Shown: positions 9,538 through 18,255, counted from the stretch's first letter. The stretch: 64,000 nucleotides of DNA from Streptomyces aurantiacus (GCF_027107535.1 NZ_CP114283.1:2108001-2172000), one strand, 5' to 3'. The notes: generated by a model from the letters alone, not told the origin. Made by a program: numbers and translations.

Positions 9538-10990
9538 TCCCAAGGGCTTTCTGAACCACGGCCGCGAGGTCGCCAGGACGCGCCCCGTCGAGGAGCGCGT
9601 CAAGGACTGGAACGAGGTCTACGTTCCGGGCTCCCTCCTGCCCATCATCCCCACGCAGGCCTCACGCTGCATGGACTGCGGCATCCCCTTCTGCCACAAC
9701 GGCTGTCCGCTGGGGAACCTCATCCCCGAGTGGAACGACTTCGCGTACCGCGAGGACTGGTCCGCCGCGTCGGAGCGTCTGCACGCCACGAACAACTTCC
9801 CCGAGTTCACGGGGCGGCTGTGCCCGGCTCCCTGTGAGTCGGCGTGCGTGCTCGGCATCAACCAGCCCGCCGTGACCATCAAGAACGTCGAGGTCTCGAT
9901 CATCGACAAGGCGTGGGACAGCGGCGACGTCGCGGCCCAGGCCCCCGAGCGGCTCTCCGGCAAGACGGTCGCGGTCATCGGCTCGGGCCCTGCCGGACTG
10001 GCCGCCGCCCAGCAGCTCACCCGGGCGGGCCACACGGTCGCCGTGTACGAGCGAGCGGACCGCGTCGGCGGCCTCCTGCGCTACGGCATCCCCGAGTTCA
10101 AGATGGAGAAGCGGCACATCAACCGGCGCATCGAGCAGATGCGCGCGGAGGGCACCCGCTTCCGTACGGGCATCGAGATCGGCCGCGACCTCAAGGCGAC
10201 CGACCTGCGCAAGCGGTACGACGCCGTGGTCATCGCCGCCGGCGCCACCGTCTCCCGCGACCTGCCGGTCCCCGGCCGTGAACTGAACGGCATCCACTTC
10301 GCGATGGAGTACCTGCCGCTCGCCAACAAGGTGCAGGAGGGCGACTTCGTGTCGCCTCCGATCACCGCAGAGGGCAAGCACGTCGTCGTCATCGGCGGCG
10401 GCGACACCGGCGCCGACTGCGTGGGCACCGCCCACCGCCAGGGCGCGGCCTCCGTCACGCAGCTGGAGATCATGCCGCAGCCGGGCGAGGACCGCGCTCC
10501 CCACCAGCCCTGGCCGACGTTCCCCATGCTCTACAAGGTGACCTCCGCGCACGAGGAGGGCGGTGACCGGGTCTACTCCGTCTCCACCACCCACTTCGAG
10601 GGCGACGACGACGGCAACGTGCAGTGGCTGCACCTCGTCGAGGTCGCGTTCGTGGACGGCAAGCTGACCCAGAAGCCGGGCACGGAGCGCAAGATCCCCG
10701 CCCAGCTGGTCACCCTCGCCATGGGCTTCACGGGCACCGACCAGGAGAACGGTCTGGTCTCCCAGTTCGCCCTCGAACTCGACGAGCGCGGCAACATCGC
10801 GCGCGACGGCGACTACGCGACCAACGTTCCCGGCGTGTTCGTCGCCGGTGACGCCGGGCGTGGCCAGTCCCTCATCGTCTGGGCCATCGCGGAGGGCCGC
10901 TCGGCCGCCCGCGGGGTCGACCGCTTCCTGACCGGGGTCAGCGAACTGCCGGCTCCGGTCCGCCCCACGGACCGTTCCCTGATGGTCTGA
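9530..10990 (+). CDS. gltD: Glutamate synthase small subunit (NADPH-dependent)
   Basis: A 486-residue iron-sulfur flavoprotein that feeds electrons from NADPH to GltB. Its ATG lies inside the end of gltB (8-bp overlap). N-terminal cysteines ([13 protein letters not shown], 47-59, then [11 protein letters not shown]) bind two 4Fe-4S clusters. [13 protein letters not shown] near residue 151 binds FAD and GGGDTGADC near 289 binds NADPH. A C-terminal FAD motif ([19 protein letters not shown]) completes the adenylate-binding oxidoreductase. Length and motifs are typical for the family and the gene appears intact. Confidence 0.98.
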   Translation: MADPKGFLNHGREVARTRPVEERVKDWNEVYVPGSLLPIIPTQASRCMDCGIPFCHNGCPLGNLIPEWNDFAYREDWSAASERLHATNNFPEFTGRLCPAPCESACVLGINQPAVTIKNVEVSIIDKAWDSGDVAAQAPERLSGKTVAVIGSGPAGLAAAQQLTRAGHTVAVYERADRVGGLLRYGIPEFKMEKRHINRRIEQMRAEGTRFRTGIEIGRDLKATDLRKRYDAVVIAAGATVSRDLPVPGRELNGIHFAMEYLPLANKVQEGDFVSPPITAEGKHVVVIGGGDTGADCVGTAHRQGAASVTQLEIMPQPGEDRAPHQPWPTFPMLYKVTSAHEEGGDRVYSVSTTHFEGDDDGNVQWLHLVEVAFVDGKLTQKPGTERKIPAQLVTLAMGFTGTDQENGLVSQFALELDERGNIARDGDYATNVPGVFVAGDAGRGQSLIVWAIAEGRSAARGVDRFLTGVSELPAPVRPTDRSLMV

Positions 10991-11113
10991 CGCTCCACCC
11001 CCAAAGACGTCCCGTACAACGGCGTACGGAACTGAGCGCGGCGCCCGCTGTGTCCCCGACCGGACTCCTGGTGGGCGCCGCGGTGCGTCTGGGAGCCTCC
11101 TGCGACTGGGGCT

Positions 11114-11179
11114 CCCGTCCGGGGGCCGGCGCCCCCAGGCCCCCGCTTCGGCCTTGCGGCCTCGTCCTCGCCGGACGGG
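11114..11179. terminator. Compound GC-rich stem-loop, likely terminator
   Basis: CCCGTCCG (11114-11121) pairs with CGGACGGG (11172-11179). Inside lie nested hairpins GGGGGC-CGGC-GCCCCC (11121-11136) and GGCC-TTGC-GGCC. It sits between two convergent genes. There is no long T-run, as is common for Streptomyces terminators. Confidence 0.5.
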
Positions 11180-11211
11180 CCGGAGGGTTTTCGTCCGCGG
11201 GTCGGTGGGGG

Positions 11212-11237
11212 CTGGTCGCGCAGTTCCCCGCGCCCCT
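11212..11237. repeat. Dispersed repeat copy (half palindrome)
   Basis: CTGGTCGCGCAGTTCCCCGC followed by GCCCCTG matches the repeats at 2352 and 55631. A degenerate second copy (CCGTTCCCCGCGC) follows at about 11248. It lies in the spacer between gltD and the chitosanase gene. Confidence 0.7.
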
Positions 11238-11291
11238 GAGGACCGCGCCGTTCCCCGCGCACCCAAGCGATGACGCAGCCTCCCGCCGGGG

Positions 11292-12131
11292 TCAGCGGAC
11301 CTCGTACGGCTGGCCGTAGACCTTCCACTTCAAGGGGGTGTCCAGGTCCAGGTTGCCGTCGTACAGGAACTGGCGCTGGGCCGTGTCCACCCGGGACGTG
11401 TCCCGTTTCTCTTCCTTCATCGTCTTCTTCCTGGCGTCCAGGAAGATGTCGAGGTAGGCCTCCTCCTCGCCGCCCTCCGCGGGAGTGTCCGCCTGCTCCA
11501 TGGCCCGCTCGCGGATGCCGTAGAAGCCGGGATCGGTGCCGGGCCCGTGCATGACCATGGCGTCGTAGTAGATGAACTGGCCGAGCGCGCCCAGGCCGTC
11601 GCGCCGGGCGAGGCGGACCGCCGGGTCGAAGTACACCCGGTCGCGCTCGGAGTCCTGCGCGCGACGGAACACCGCTGTCCGGGACTCCGCCTTCCAGGCC
11701 GCGACGAACCCGGAGCCCAGCCCTTCGTGGGACTCGGAGCCGTCGACCTCCCGGAGTGCGGGGAGGTAGCGGGCCAGGGCGTTGTCCGGGTGGGACTTCG
11801 TGTAGCGCTCGACCAGGTCGAGCAGGTCGTGCGTACCGGTCGTGAAGCCGATGATGCCGGCGGTGTAACCACGGCCGTCGCCTATGTCCTCGACGTAGTC
11901 GTACTGTCCGCGCCAGTCGAGGCTGGAGTTCTCGGCGCTGGACACGATCCGCTGGGCCAGTTCCTTCTTGTCCGGCGAGTCCAGGCCGCCCCGTCCGTCG
12001 GCGGAGCGGGCGGGAGAGGCGGTCCGGGCGTCCGAGCGCGAGTCGTCACCGCTCTGGCCGGGCACGGCGAAGTACGCCGCCACCGCGACGAGAGGGACGG
12101 CGACGAACAGCAGACGGCCAGCGCGTTTCAT
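11292..12131 (-). CDS. csn: GH46 chitosanase, exported
   Basis: A 279-residue glycoside hydrolase family 46 enzyme that cuts chitosan endolytically. An N-terminal hydrophobic segment (LLFVAVPLVAVAAYFAV, 7-23) serves as signal peptide or anchor, followed by a low-complexity linker. The catalytic pair is Glu67 in SSAENSSLDW and Asp85 in DIGDGRGYT, 18 residues apart as in the N174 chitosanase. Family blocks ERDRVYFDPA, GQFIYYDAMVMHGPG and DTSRVDTAQRQFL are present. The ATG at 12131 has no clear Shine-Dalgarno, but TACTCT lies 6 nt upstream, so a leaderless transcript is possible. It is convergent with gltD and stands alone. Confidence 0.93.
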   Translation of the reverse strand: MKRAGRLLFVAVPLVAVAAYFAVPGQSGDDSRSDARTASPARSADGRGGLDSPDKKELAQRIVSSAENSSLDWRGQYDYVEDIGDGRGYTAGIIGFTTGTHDLLDLVERYTKSHPDNALARYLPALREVDGSESHEGLGSGFVAAWKAESRTAVFRRAQDSERDRVYFDPAVRLARRDGLGALGQFIYYDAMVMHGPGTDPGFYGIRERAMEQADTPAEGGEEEAYLDIFLDARKKTMKEEKRDTSRVDTAQRQFLYDGNLDLDTPLKWKVYGQPYEVR

Positions 12132-12205
12132 GGGCAAAGAGTACGATCGGCCCTCAGCGGCGTGCCGCATCGGGTGGAGTGTCTGTGAGCGTCGGGGGAG
12201 GACCT

Positions 12206-12424
12206 GTGAGCGCGGAGGAACTGGCGCTGCTGCGGGCGGAGTTGGGCAGCCCCCTGCCGGAGGGCTTCGGGACGCTGGACGGCACGCAGGCCCGGTCGCT
12301 CGCCCAGGCACTGCGCCGGGCCCGGGAACGCAGGGCATCCGGACTGACGGAGGCCGTCGAGGATGCCCTCACCCTCGTACCGGCCCTGACCAGGGAACCT
12401 GTCCGCCGGATGCTCTTCCGCTAG
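12206..12424 (+). CDS. Small helical protein of unknown function
   Basis: A 72-residue protein starting at GTG 12206, preceded by GGGGGAGG four bases away. An upstream in-frame GTG at 12179 lacks such a site. It is Leu/Ala/Arg-rich and predicted helical, with no signal peptide, membrane segment or recognised motif. It ends 11 bp before the next gene and is probably co-transcribed with it and the vWA gene. The function is unknown. Confidence 0.7.
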   Translation: MSAEELALLRAELGSPLPEGFGTLDGTQARSLAQALRRARERRASGLTEAVEDALTLVPALTREPVRRMLFR

Positions 12425-12435
12425 GGGACAACCGC

Positions 12436-13539
12436 ATGGACACGCTGCGCGGCAGAGCCGAAACCCTCAAGCTCGCCCGACTGCTGGACGTCGAACCACA
12501 GACGCTGGCGTTCCTCGAAGAGCTGCCCGTCGAGGACGTACGTCTCTTCCGCGAGCGGTCCGTCGCCGCACTCTTCGACGACACCCCCGGAACACTCGAC
12601 CGCATCGCCGCCCTGACGAAACTCCTGCCCGCCGCTGTCGCCGCGGGCATCGCACAGAAGGCGCTGGGCCCACGCCTGGCCGCCGCACTCGCCGGCCGCC
12701 TCGAACCGGCCCGCGCGGCCGACATCATCGACCGGCTCCCCGCCGACTTCACGGCCCGCTGCTGCCACCACCTCGACCCGCGCCGCATCGCCGGGATCAT
12801 GGGCAGGCTGGACGACGGCATCGTCGTACGCATCGCCCTCGTCCTCGCCGAGCGTGGCGACCACCTCACGATGGGCCGGTTCGTCGGCCACCTGCGGGAC
12901 TCGGCCCTGAGGACGGTCCTGCCGCAGCTCGACGACACGACACTGCTGCGCACGGGCTTCGTCATCGACCATCCCGAACGGCTCGCACACATCGTCGAGC
13001 TGCTGGACGACGAGCGCGTCTCCTCGGTCATCGAGGCCGCGGCCGACCACGGCCTGTGGCCCGAGGCCATGGCCGTCGCGGGCATGGCGGCCGGCGCCCA
13101 GCGGACCCGGATCGCCTCACTGACCGCCGCACAGCCCGAGGCCCGCCTCGACTCGCTGGTACGGGTCACGGCCGAGCAGGACCTGTGGGAGTCGCTGCTG
13201 CCGATCGTGTCCCTGCTCAGCGAGGACGAGCTGCGAGCCGTCGCCGCGCTGCCCGCGCTGCGCGACCCCGCCGTGCTCGACGGTCTCGTGCGAGGAGTGG
13301 TGGCGACCGGCCTCTGGTCGGACTTCCTGCCCATGGTGGGGGTGCTGCCGCCGACCGCCCGACGGACCGTGGCGAAGGCCACCGGAGCGCTCGACGACCT
13401 CGACCTCGACGCACTGGCCCGCGGCGTCGACAAGGAGGACCTGTGGGAACTGGTCTTCCCACTCGTCGAGTTGATGGACGACACGGCCAGGCGACGGCTC
13501 CACGAACTGCCGGCCTTCCAGGAGCGGGCGGCCGGTTAG
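12436..13539 (+). CDS. Helical-repeat protein of unknown function
   Basis: A 367-residue cytosolic-looking protein made of repeated amphipathic helix pairs, for example PARAADIIDRLP, PRRIAGIMGRLDD, PERLAHIVELLDDERV and AEQDLWESLLPIVSLLSED. The ADIIDRLP-type units resemble the superhelical N-terminal domain of MgtE magnesium channels, but no membrane or CBS domain follows, so only a structural analogy is claimed. Two repeats share the pattern LW-x3-LP-[IM]-V. It lies 11 bp after a 72-aa gene and 36 bp before a vWA gene, which suggests one transcription unit. A scaffold or regulatory partner of the vWA protein is a possible role, by inference. Confidence 0.75.
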   Translation: MDTLRGRAETLKLARLLDVEPQTLAFLEELPVEDVRLFRERSVAALFDDTPGTLDRIAALTKLLPAAVAAGIAQKALGPRLAAALAGRLEPARAADIIDRLPADFTARCCHHLDPRRIAGIMGRLDDGIVVRIALVLAERGDHLTMGRFVGHLRDSALRTVLPQLDDTTLLRTGFVIDHPERLAHIVELLDDERVSSVIEAAADHGLWPEAMAVAGMAAGAQRTRIASLTAAQPEARLDSLVRVTAEQDLWESLLPIVSLLSEDELRAVAALPALRDPAVLDGLVRGVVATGLWSDFLPMVGVLPPTARRTVAKATGALDDLDLDALARGVDKEDLWELVFPLVELMDDTARRRLHELPAFQERAAG

Positions 13540-13575
13540 GCTCACCCGGTCGGATCATGGCCGGAAGGAGCCAGC

Positions 13576-14295
13576 ATGGCCGGGATCAGTCTCACCAAGG
13601 TGGAGGAGAGCGCCCCCGCGCTGGTCAGCCTCTACAAGAGCGCGGGAGTCTCGCTCACCAAGCACGGCCTGAACGGGCAGCGTGCCGCTGTGTATCTCGT
13701 CGTCGACTACTCGGGTTCCATGAAGCCGTACTACGCGAACGGCAGCGTGCAGGCGCTCGCCGACCGGGTATTGGGCCTGGCCGCGCACTTCGACGACGAC
13801 GGGACCGTGCCCGTCGTCTTCTTCTCCACGGACATCGACGCCGTCACCGACATCGCGCTCGACAACCACCAGGGGCGCATCGAGCGGATCGTCGCCGGGC
13901 TCGGGCACATGGGGAAGACGAGCTATCACCTGGCGATGGACGCCGTCATCGACCACTACCTCGACAGCGGCTCCAAGGATCCCGCGCTCGTCGTCTTCCA
14001 GACCGACGGAGGCCCGATCAACAAGCTCGCCGCCGAACGGTACCTGTGCAAGGCGGCGAAGCTGCCGCTCTTCTGGCAGTTCATCGGGTTCGGGGACACG
14101 TCGAGCAAGCAGTTCGACTTCCTGCGCAGGCTCGACGACCTGGCGGTCCCGGCCAAGCGGGTCGTCGACAACGCCGGTTTCTTCCACGCGGGTGCGGATC
14201 CGCGACGGGTCTCGGACGACGAGCTGTACGACCGCTTGGTGGGCGAGTTCCCCCACTGGCTGTCCGCGGCGCGGAGGCAGGGCATCGTCCGGTGA
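13576..14295 (+). CDS. vWA (TerF/TerY-like) domain protein
   Basis: A 239-residue von Willebrand factor A domain protein of the type found in tellurium-resistance (Ter) and stress clusters. The metal-ion-dependent adhesion site is DYSGS at residues 44-48 (Asp-x-Ser-x-Ser), with a later QTDGG supplying the distal acid. The N-terminus (MAGISLTKVEESAPALVSLYKS) matches the TerF-like lead-in. GGAAGGAG-like spacing (GGAAGGAG at 13562-13569) precedes the ATG. No TerD, TerC or TerB partner is nearby; instead two unknown helical proteins lie directly upstream. Its binding partner is unknown. Confidence 0.85.
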   Translation: MAGISLTKVEESAPALVSLYKSAGVSLTKHGLNGQRAAVYLVVDYSGSMKPYYANGSVQALADRVLGLAAHFDDDGTVPVVFFSTDIDAVTDIALDNHQGRIERIVAGLGHMGKTSYHLAMDAVIDHYLDSGSKDPALVVFQTDGGPINKLAAERYLCKAAKLPLFWQFIGFGDTSSKQFDFLRRLDDLAVPAKRVVDNAGFFHAGADPRRVSDDELYDRLVGEFPHWLSAARRQGIVR

Positions 14296-14346
14296 CCGCA
14301 CGGACGCTCCCACCGGGACCGGTTCGCGCCGAGGAGTACCACGAGC

Positions 14347-15429
14347 TCACGAACAGCGACGAGCACCACCACTGACGACGTCCGCGGCGAGCACCAGTTC
14401 CCGGCACTGCTGCGGGGTGCCCCAAGCGCCCCGCAGCGCCCGGGCCTTGGTCAGCCACAGGGACAGGTCGTACTCCGCGGTGTAGCCGATCGCGCCGTGC
14501 AGCTGCAGGGCCGTGCGGGCGGTCGCGTAGGCCGCCTCGCAGGCGGTGACCTTCGCGGCGGCGACGTCGGCCGGGTCCATCGTCAGCGCGGCGCCGAAGA
14601 GCAGGGGGCGCGCGAACTCCAGGCCGATCTTCGCGTCGGCGAGCCGGTGCCTGACCGCCTGGAACGAGCCGATGGGAACGCCGAACTGGCTGCGCTGCTT
14701 GACATAGGTGACCGTTTTGTCGAGGAGGGCGAGGCCCACCCCGAGGGCCTGGGCGGCGGTCGCGAGGCGGGCCCAGACGAGGGCCGCGTCCGCGCCGGAG
14801 GCGAGGTGGGGGCCGGCGGCAAGGAGTTCACCTCCGGGACGAGGGAGGCACAGCCGCCGGGCGGGGTCGAGGGAGCGGCGAACCCGTCCGCCCGGGGCTT
14901 CGGAGGAGCCGGATCCTGGAACAACCGTCAGCCGCAGCTCCCCGGTGCTGGGCTCCCCGGCCCCGGACACCGTTGCCCCGGACGCCCCGGTTCCGCCAGA
15001 ACCCCCGGTCACGGTCAGTTCCACATCCGCGACGTCGCCGTCCAGCATGTACGGTCCTGAGCCCGGCAGGGCCACCGTTGCGACGGTCTCCCCGGCGGCC
15101 AGCCCCGGCAGGAATCTCTTCGCCGGACCCGGATCGGTGAGCAACGAAGCCGCCGCCACCGTCTCCACCAGCGGTCCCGGCACCACGTGCCTCCCCAACT
15201 CCACGAAGGCGACGGCCAGTTCGACGGGTCGAGGTCCGAAGCCCTCGTACGCCTCGGGCACCGCCAGTGCGAACACCCCCGCGTCGGCGACACGCGACCA
15301 CAGGGCCCGCCCGGCCGTAGGGTCGCCGGCGCTCCACGACCGTACGACCGAAGGGGTGTCCGCCGCGGTCAGCAGGGCGTCCAGGGAGCGGGCGAACGCG
15401 GTCTGTTCGGCATCCAGGAGGAAACGCAT
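14347..15429 (-). CDS. fadE32: Acyl-CoA dehydrogenase subunit, FadE32-like
   Basis: A 360-residue acyl-CoA dehydrogenase fold. The N-terminus (MRFLLDAEQTAF) and the stretches ADAGVFALAVPE and LGRHVVPGPLVETVA resemble mycobacterial FadE32. A C-terminal four-helix domain carries KQRSQFGVPIGSFQAVRHRLAD and LHGAIGYTAEYDL. In mycobacteria FadE31 and FadE32 form a heteromeric dehydrogenase for steroid ring-degradation intermediates. The ATG overlaps the stop of fadE31 (ATGA), fitting a two-subunit enzyme. A Gly/Ser-rich stretch at residues 141-163 looks like a clade-specific loop. It ends the left edge of the steroid cluster. The pairing is inferred from similarity and gene order. Confidence 0.85.
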   Translation of the reverse strand: MRFLLDAEQTAFARSLDALLTAADTPSVVRSWSAGDPTAGRALWSRVADAGVFALAVPEAYEGFGPRPVELAVAFVELGRHVVPGPLVETVAAASLLTDPGPAKRFLPGLAAGETVATVALPGSGPYMLDGDVADVELTVTGGSGGTGASGATVSGAGEPSTGELRLTVVPGSGSSEAPGGRVRRSLDPARRLCLPRPGGELLAAGPHLASGADAALVWARLATAAQALGVGLALLDKTVTYVKQRSQFGVPIGSFQAVRHRLADAKIGLEFARPLLFGAALTMDPADVAAAKVTACEAAYATARTALQLHGAIGYTAEYDLSLWLTKARALRGAWGTPQQCRELVLAADVVSGGARRCS

Positions 15430-16637
15430 CAGCGGCGTCCCTTCGGCAGGCCGAGCAGCCGCTCGGCGATGATGTCGCGCTGGATCTCGTTCGTGCCCGC
15501 GTAGATGGGTCCCGCGAGCGAGAAGACGTACCCCTCTGCCCATCCGCCGCCGTCCGCGCCGGCCGAAGGACCGTCCGCCGACTCCCCGTCCGGCGCCCGC
15601 CCGCCCGCCATCTGCCCGCCCGCCAGCTCTCCGTCCCCGCCGAGGAGATCGAGTGCCGTCTCGTGCAGCGCTATGTCGTACTCGGACCAGAACACCTTGT
15701 TCAGGCTGGACTCCGGCCCGACGGGCTCGCCGTCGAGGAAGCGGGACGCGGCCGCGTACGTGAACAGCTGGTAGGCGCGGGCGCCGATCACCGCGTCCGC
15801 CACGCGGTCACGGGTGAACGGGTCCCGGCCGTGCTCGCGCCAGAGCGCTGCCAGCCGGTCGGCCGAGGCCAGGAACCGGCCGGGGGAGCGGAGCGTCAGG
15901 CCGCGTTCGTTGCCCGCCGTCGACATGGCCACCCGCCAGCCCTGCCCGGGCTCGCCGATCACGTCCTCGTCCGGTACGAACACCTCGTCCAGGAAGAGTT
16001 CCGCGAAGGCGGGCTTCCCGTCCAGCCTGCCGATCGGGCGGACGGTCACGCCCGGAGCGCGCAGGCCGAACATCAGGTAGGTGAGGCCCTGATGGGGCTT
16101 CGGGGTGTCCGGCTCGCTGCGGAACAGGCCGAAGGCGCGGTCGGCGAACGCGGCCCGTGACGACCACGTCTTCTGCCCGCTCAGGAGCCAGCCGCCGTCC
16201 GTGCGTACCGCCCTGGACCTGAGTGAGGCGAGGTCGGAGCCGGCCTCGGGCTCCGACCAGGCCTGTGCCCAGACGACCTCGCCGGAGGCCATCGGCGGCA
16301 GGATCCGCGCGCGCTGCTCCTCCGTTCCGTGGTCGAAGAGCGTCGGCGCGAGGAGGTTGATGCCGTTCTGGCCGACCCGCCCGGGGGCGCCCGCCGCGTA
16401 GTACTCCTCCTCGAAGACCAGCCAGCGCAGGAGCCCGGAATCCCGGCCGCCGTACGCGGCAGGCCAGGACACCACCGACCAGCGGTCCGCGGCGAGTTCG
16501 GCCTCCCAGGCGCGATGGGCGGCGAAGCCCTCCTCGGTCTCCAGGGAGGGCAGCGGCCCGGCCGGTACGTGCACGTCGAGCCAGGCGCGGGCCTCGGCAC
16601 GGAACGCCTCGTCGGCGGGTGAGTGGGTCAGGTCCAT
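15429..16637 (-). CDS. fadE31: Acyl-CoA dehydrogenase subunit, FadE31-like
   Basis: A 402-residue flavin acyl-CoA dehydrogenase. The motifs FEEEYYAAGAPGR, AQAWSEPEAGSDLASLRS, NERGLTLRSPGRFL and GPIYAGTNEIQRDIIAERL follow mycobacterial FadE31. It should dehydrogenate a CoA-bound product of steroid C/D-ring breakdown together with FadE32. The ATG at 16637 was chosen because it begins at the family start MDLTHSPADEAF; it lies 35 bp from a KstR2-like operator. Residues 339-365 are a Gly/Ala/Asp-rich insertion just before the conserved C-terminal motif. It overlaps fadE32 by 4 bp and is divergent from ipdF. Confidence 0.87.
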   Translation of the reverse strand: MDLTHSPADEAFRAEARAWLDVHVPAGPLPSLETEEGFAAHRAWEAELAADRWSVVSWPAAYGGRDSGLLRWLVFEEEYYAAGAPGRVGQNGINLLAPTLFDHGTEEQRARILPPMASGEVVWAQAWSEPEAGSDLASLRSRAVRTDGGWLLSGQKTWSSRAAFADRAFGLFRSEPDTPKPHQGLTYLMFGLRAPGVTVRPIGRLDGKPAFAELFLDEVFVPDEDVIGEPGQGWRVAMSTAGNERGLTLRSPGRFLASADRLAALWREHGRDPFTRDRVADAVIGARAYQLFTYAAASRFLDGEPVGPESSLNKVFWSEYDIALHETALDLLGGDGELAGGQMAGGRAPDGESADGPSAGADGGGWAEGYVFSLAGPIYAGTNEIQRDIIAERLLGLPKGRR

Positions 16638-16671
16638 CGGGCGGCTTCCTTCGGTGGCGGCACGCTTCCCT

Positions 16672-16685
16672 AACAAGTGTTTGGT
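16672..16685. promoter_or_regulatory. KstR2-like operator between fadE31 and ipdF
   Basis: AACAAGTGTTTGGT matches the mycobacterial KstR2 consensus AnCAAGnnCTTGnT at all fixed positions but one. It lies in the divergent promoter region, 16 bp before the ipdF ATG and overlapping a TAGGTT -10-like hexamer (16685-16690). It is nearly the reverse complement of the site at 22956. Confidence 0.7.
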
Positions 16686-16701
16686 AGGTTAGCGTGGGCC
16701 C

Positions 16702-17487
16702 ATGGCAGACGTCGAGGGTCCGGTGTACGTGCCCGGGCACGGGCTGTTGAAGGGGCGCACCGCGGTCATCACGGCCGCCGCGGGCGCCGGGATCGGTGGT
16801 GCCACGGCCCGCCGCTTCCTGGAGGAAGGCGCGCGCGTGCTGATCAGCGACGCGCACGAGCGGCGGCTGAAGGAGTACGAGGAGGAGCTGGCCGGGGAGT
16901 TCGAGGGGGTCGCCGCGCTCGCATGCGACGTCACCGACGGGACCCAGGTGCGCGCGCTCTTCGGCGCGGCGACGCGGCTGCACGGGCGGCTCGACATCGT
17001 GGTGAACAACGCGGGCCTCGGCGGCACTTCGGACCTCGTCGACATGAGCGACGAGCAGTGGTCGAAGGTCCTCGACGTGACACTGGGCGGCACCTTCCGG
17101 TGCACCCGCGAGGCCCTGCGGGCCTTCCGCGACGGCGGCCACGGCGGCGTGATCGTCAACAACGCCTCCGTCGTCGGCTGGCGCGCCCAGGCCGGCCAGG
17201 CGCACTACGCGGCCGCGAAAGCGGGCGTGATGGCACTGACCCGGTGCGCGGCCATGGAGGCGGCCGCCTTCGGAGTGCGGGTCAACGCCGTCTCGCCGAG
17301 CCTCGCCATGCATCCGCACCTGGTGAAGGTGACCACTCCCGAACTGCTGGAGGAGCTGACGTCCCGCGAGGCCTTCGGGCGGTACGCGCAGCCGTGGGAG
17401 GTGGCCAACGTGATCGTGTTCCTCGCCTCCGGCTACTCCTCGTACCTGACCGGCGAGGTCGTCTCCGTCAGCAGCCAGCATGCGTGA
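16702..17487 (+). CDS. ipdF: Short-chain dehydrogenase, IpdF-like
   Basis: A 261-residue SDR. The nucleotide-binding motif is TAAAGAGIGGATARR (24-38), in place of the usual TGxxxGIG. This variant, the lead-in PGHGLLKG and the end SSYLTGEVVSVSSQHA all match mycobacterial IpdF (Rv3559c). Catalytic residues are Ser156, Tyr169 and Lys173. IpdF oxidises the hydroxyl of the CoA thioester formed from the steroid indanedione propionate HIP. No clear Shine-Dalgarno precedes the ATG; a TAGGTT hexamer 11 nt away suggests a near-leaderless mRNA under the KstR2-like operator. Confidence 0.88.
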   Translation: MADVEGPVYVPGHGLLKGRTAVITAAAGAGIGGATARRFLEEGARVLISDAHERRLKEYEEELAGEFEGVAALACDVTDGTQVRALFGAATRLHGRLDIVVNNAGLGGTSDLVDMSDEQWSKVLDVTLGGTFRCTREALRAFRDGGHGGVIVNNASVVGWRAQAGQAHYAAAKAGVMALTRCAAMEAAAFGVRVNAVSPSLAMHPHLVKVTTPELLEELTSREAFGRYAQPWEVANVIVFLASGYSSYLTGEVVSVSSQHA

Positions 17488-17535
17488 GCACTCCGCGTGG
17501 GGCCGGGCCGAGGCCCCGCACACCACAATGGAACC

Positions 17536-18153
17536 GTGCCTACCAAGAAGAAGCCCCAGGTGACCGCCTCGCCCGAGCGGCGCCGTGAACTCCTCGGTAC
17601 CGCCGCCGAGGTCTTCGCCGAGCAGGGCTACAACGCCACCACCGTACGCAAGATCGCGGACCACGCGGGCATGCTCGCGGGCAGTCTCTACTACCACTTC
17701 GACTCCAAGGAATCGATGCTGGAGGAGATCCTGCGGACCTTCCTGGACGAGCTCTGGGACGGGTACGACACCGTCCTGGACGCCGAGCTCGGCCCGCGCG
17801 AGACGCTGGAGGCCCTGGTCACCGAGTCCTTCCGGGAGATCGACCGGCATCGCGCGGCCGTCGCGATCTACCAGAAGGAGTCCAGGCAGCTCGTCGCGCA
17901 GGAGCGCTTCGCGTTCCTCGCCGAGTCGCAGCGCAGGTTCGAGAAGGCGTGGCTGTCCACGCTGGAGCGGGGCGTGGCCGGCGAGGTCTTCCGGGACGAC
18001 CTCGACATCCGCCTCACCTACCGCTTCGTGCGCGACACCGTGTGGGTCGCCGCGTCCTGGTACCGGCCCGGCGGACAGCACAGCCCCGACGAGATCGCCC
18101 GCCAGTACCTGTCGATGGTGCTGGACGGGATCGCCGTACGAGACCAGCCGTAG
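17536..18153 (+). CDS. kstR2: TetR-family repressor KstR2
   Basis: A 205-residue TetR regulator. The helix-turn-helix spans AEVFAEQGYNATTVRKIADHAG plus SLYYHFDSKESML (about residues 25-62; motif given in two parts). The ligand domain carries IYQKESRQL, TYRFVRDTVWVAASWYRPGG and IARQYLSMVLDGI, a close match to mycobacterial KstR2, which represses the HIP pathway and is released by HIP-CoA. GTG 17536 was chosen; CACAAT lies just upstream, consistent with a leaderless transcript. It follows ipdF by 48 bp and precedes fadA6, as in the mirrored mycobacterial order. Confidence 0.9.
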   Translation: MPTKKKPQVTASPERRRELLGTAAEVFAEQGYNATTVRKIADHAGMLAGSLYYHFDSKESMLEEILRTFLDELWDGYDTVLDAELGPRETLEALVTESFREIDRHRAAVAIYQKESRQLVAQERFAFLAESQRRFEKAWLSTLERGVAGEVFRDDLDIRLTYRFVRDTVWVAASWYRPGGQHSPDEIARQYLSMVLDGIAVRDQP

Positions 18154-18236
18154 AGAGCGGCCGTACACGGCGAGAGAACATCCGTGGACAGCGAGAGAAC
18201 AGCCGGGGAAGACAAGAGACCAGCCGTAGAAGGCAG
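18139..18236. repeat. Degenerate tandem repeat, about 21-24 bp per unit
   Basis: Four imperfect direct units containing GAGA(G)(A)CCAGCCGTAG or GAGAGAACAGCCG run from the last codons of kstR2 into the spacer before fadA6. GAGACCAGCCGTAGA occurs at both ends of the array. No gene fits this spacer. Confidence 0.55.
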
Positions 18237-18255
18237 TTGAAGCAGGGGAGTCGTC

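Larger units (their letters stand above)
10991..11291. other. Convergent spacer between gltD and the chitosanase gene
   Basis: No gene is supported in these 301 bp. The spacer holds a small hairpin CCGTAC-N6-GTACGG just after gltD (11011-11028 region), a larger stem-loop (11114-11179) and a copy of the dispersed repeat (11212-11237). These probably terminate transcription arriving from both sides. Confidence 0.6.

Noticed and set aside
4609..9603. A 1664-codon open frame antisense to gltB
   Set aside because: The encoded protein is Gly/Val/Asp/Arg-rich without family motifs, and the sense strand encodes complete GltB. It is a GC-rich shadow.
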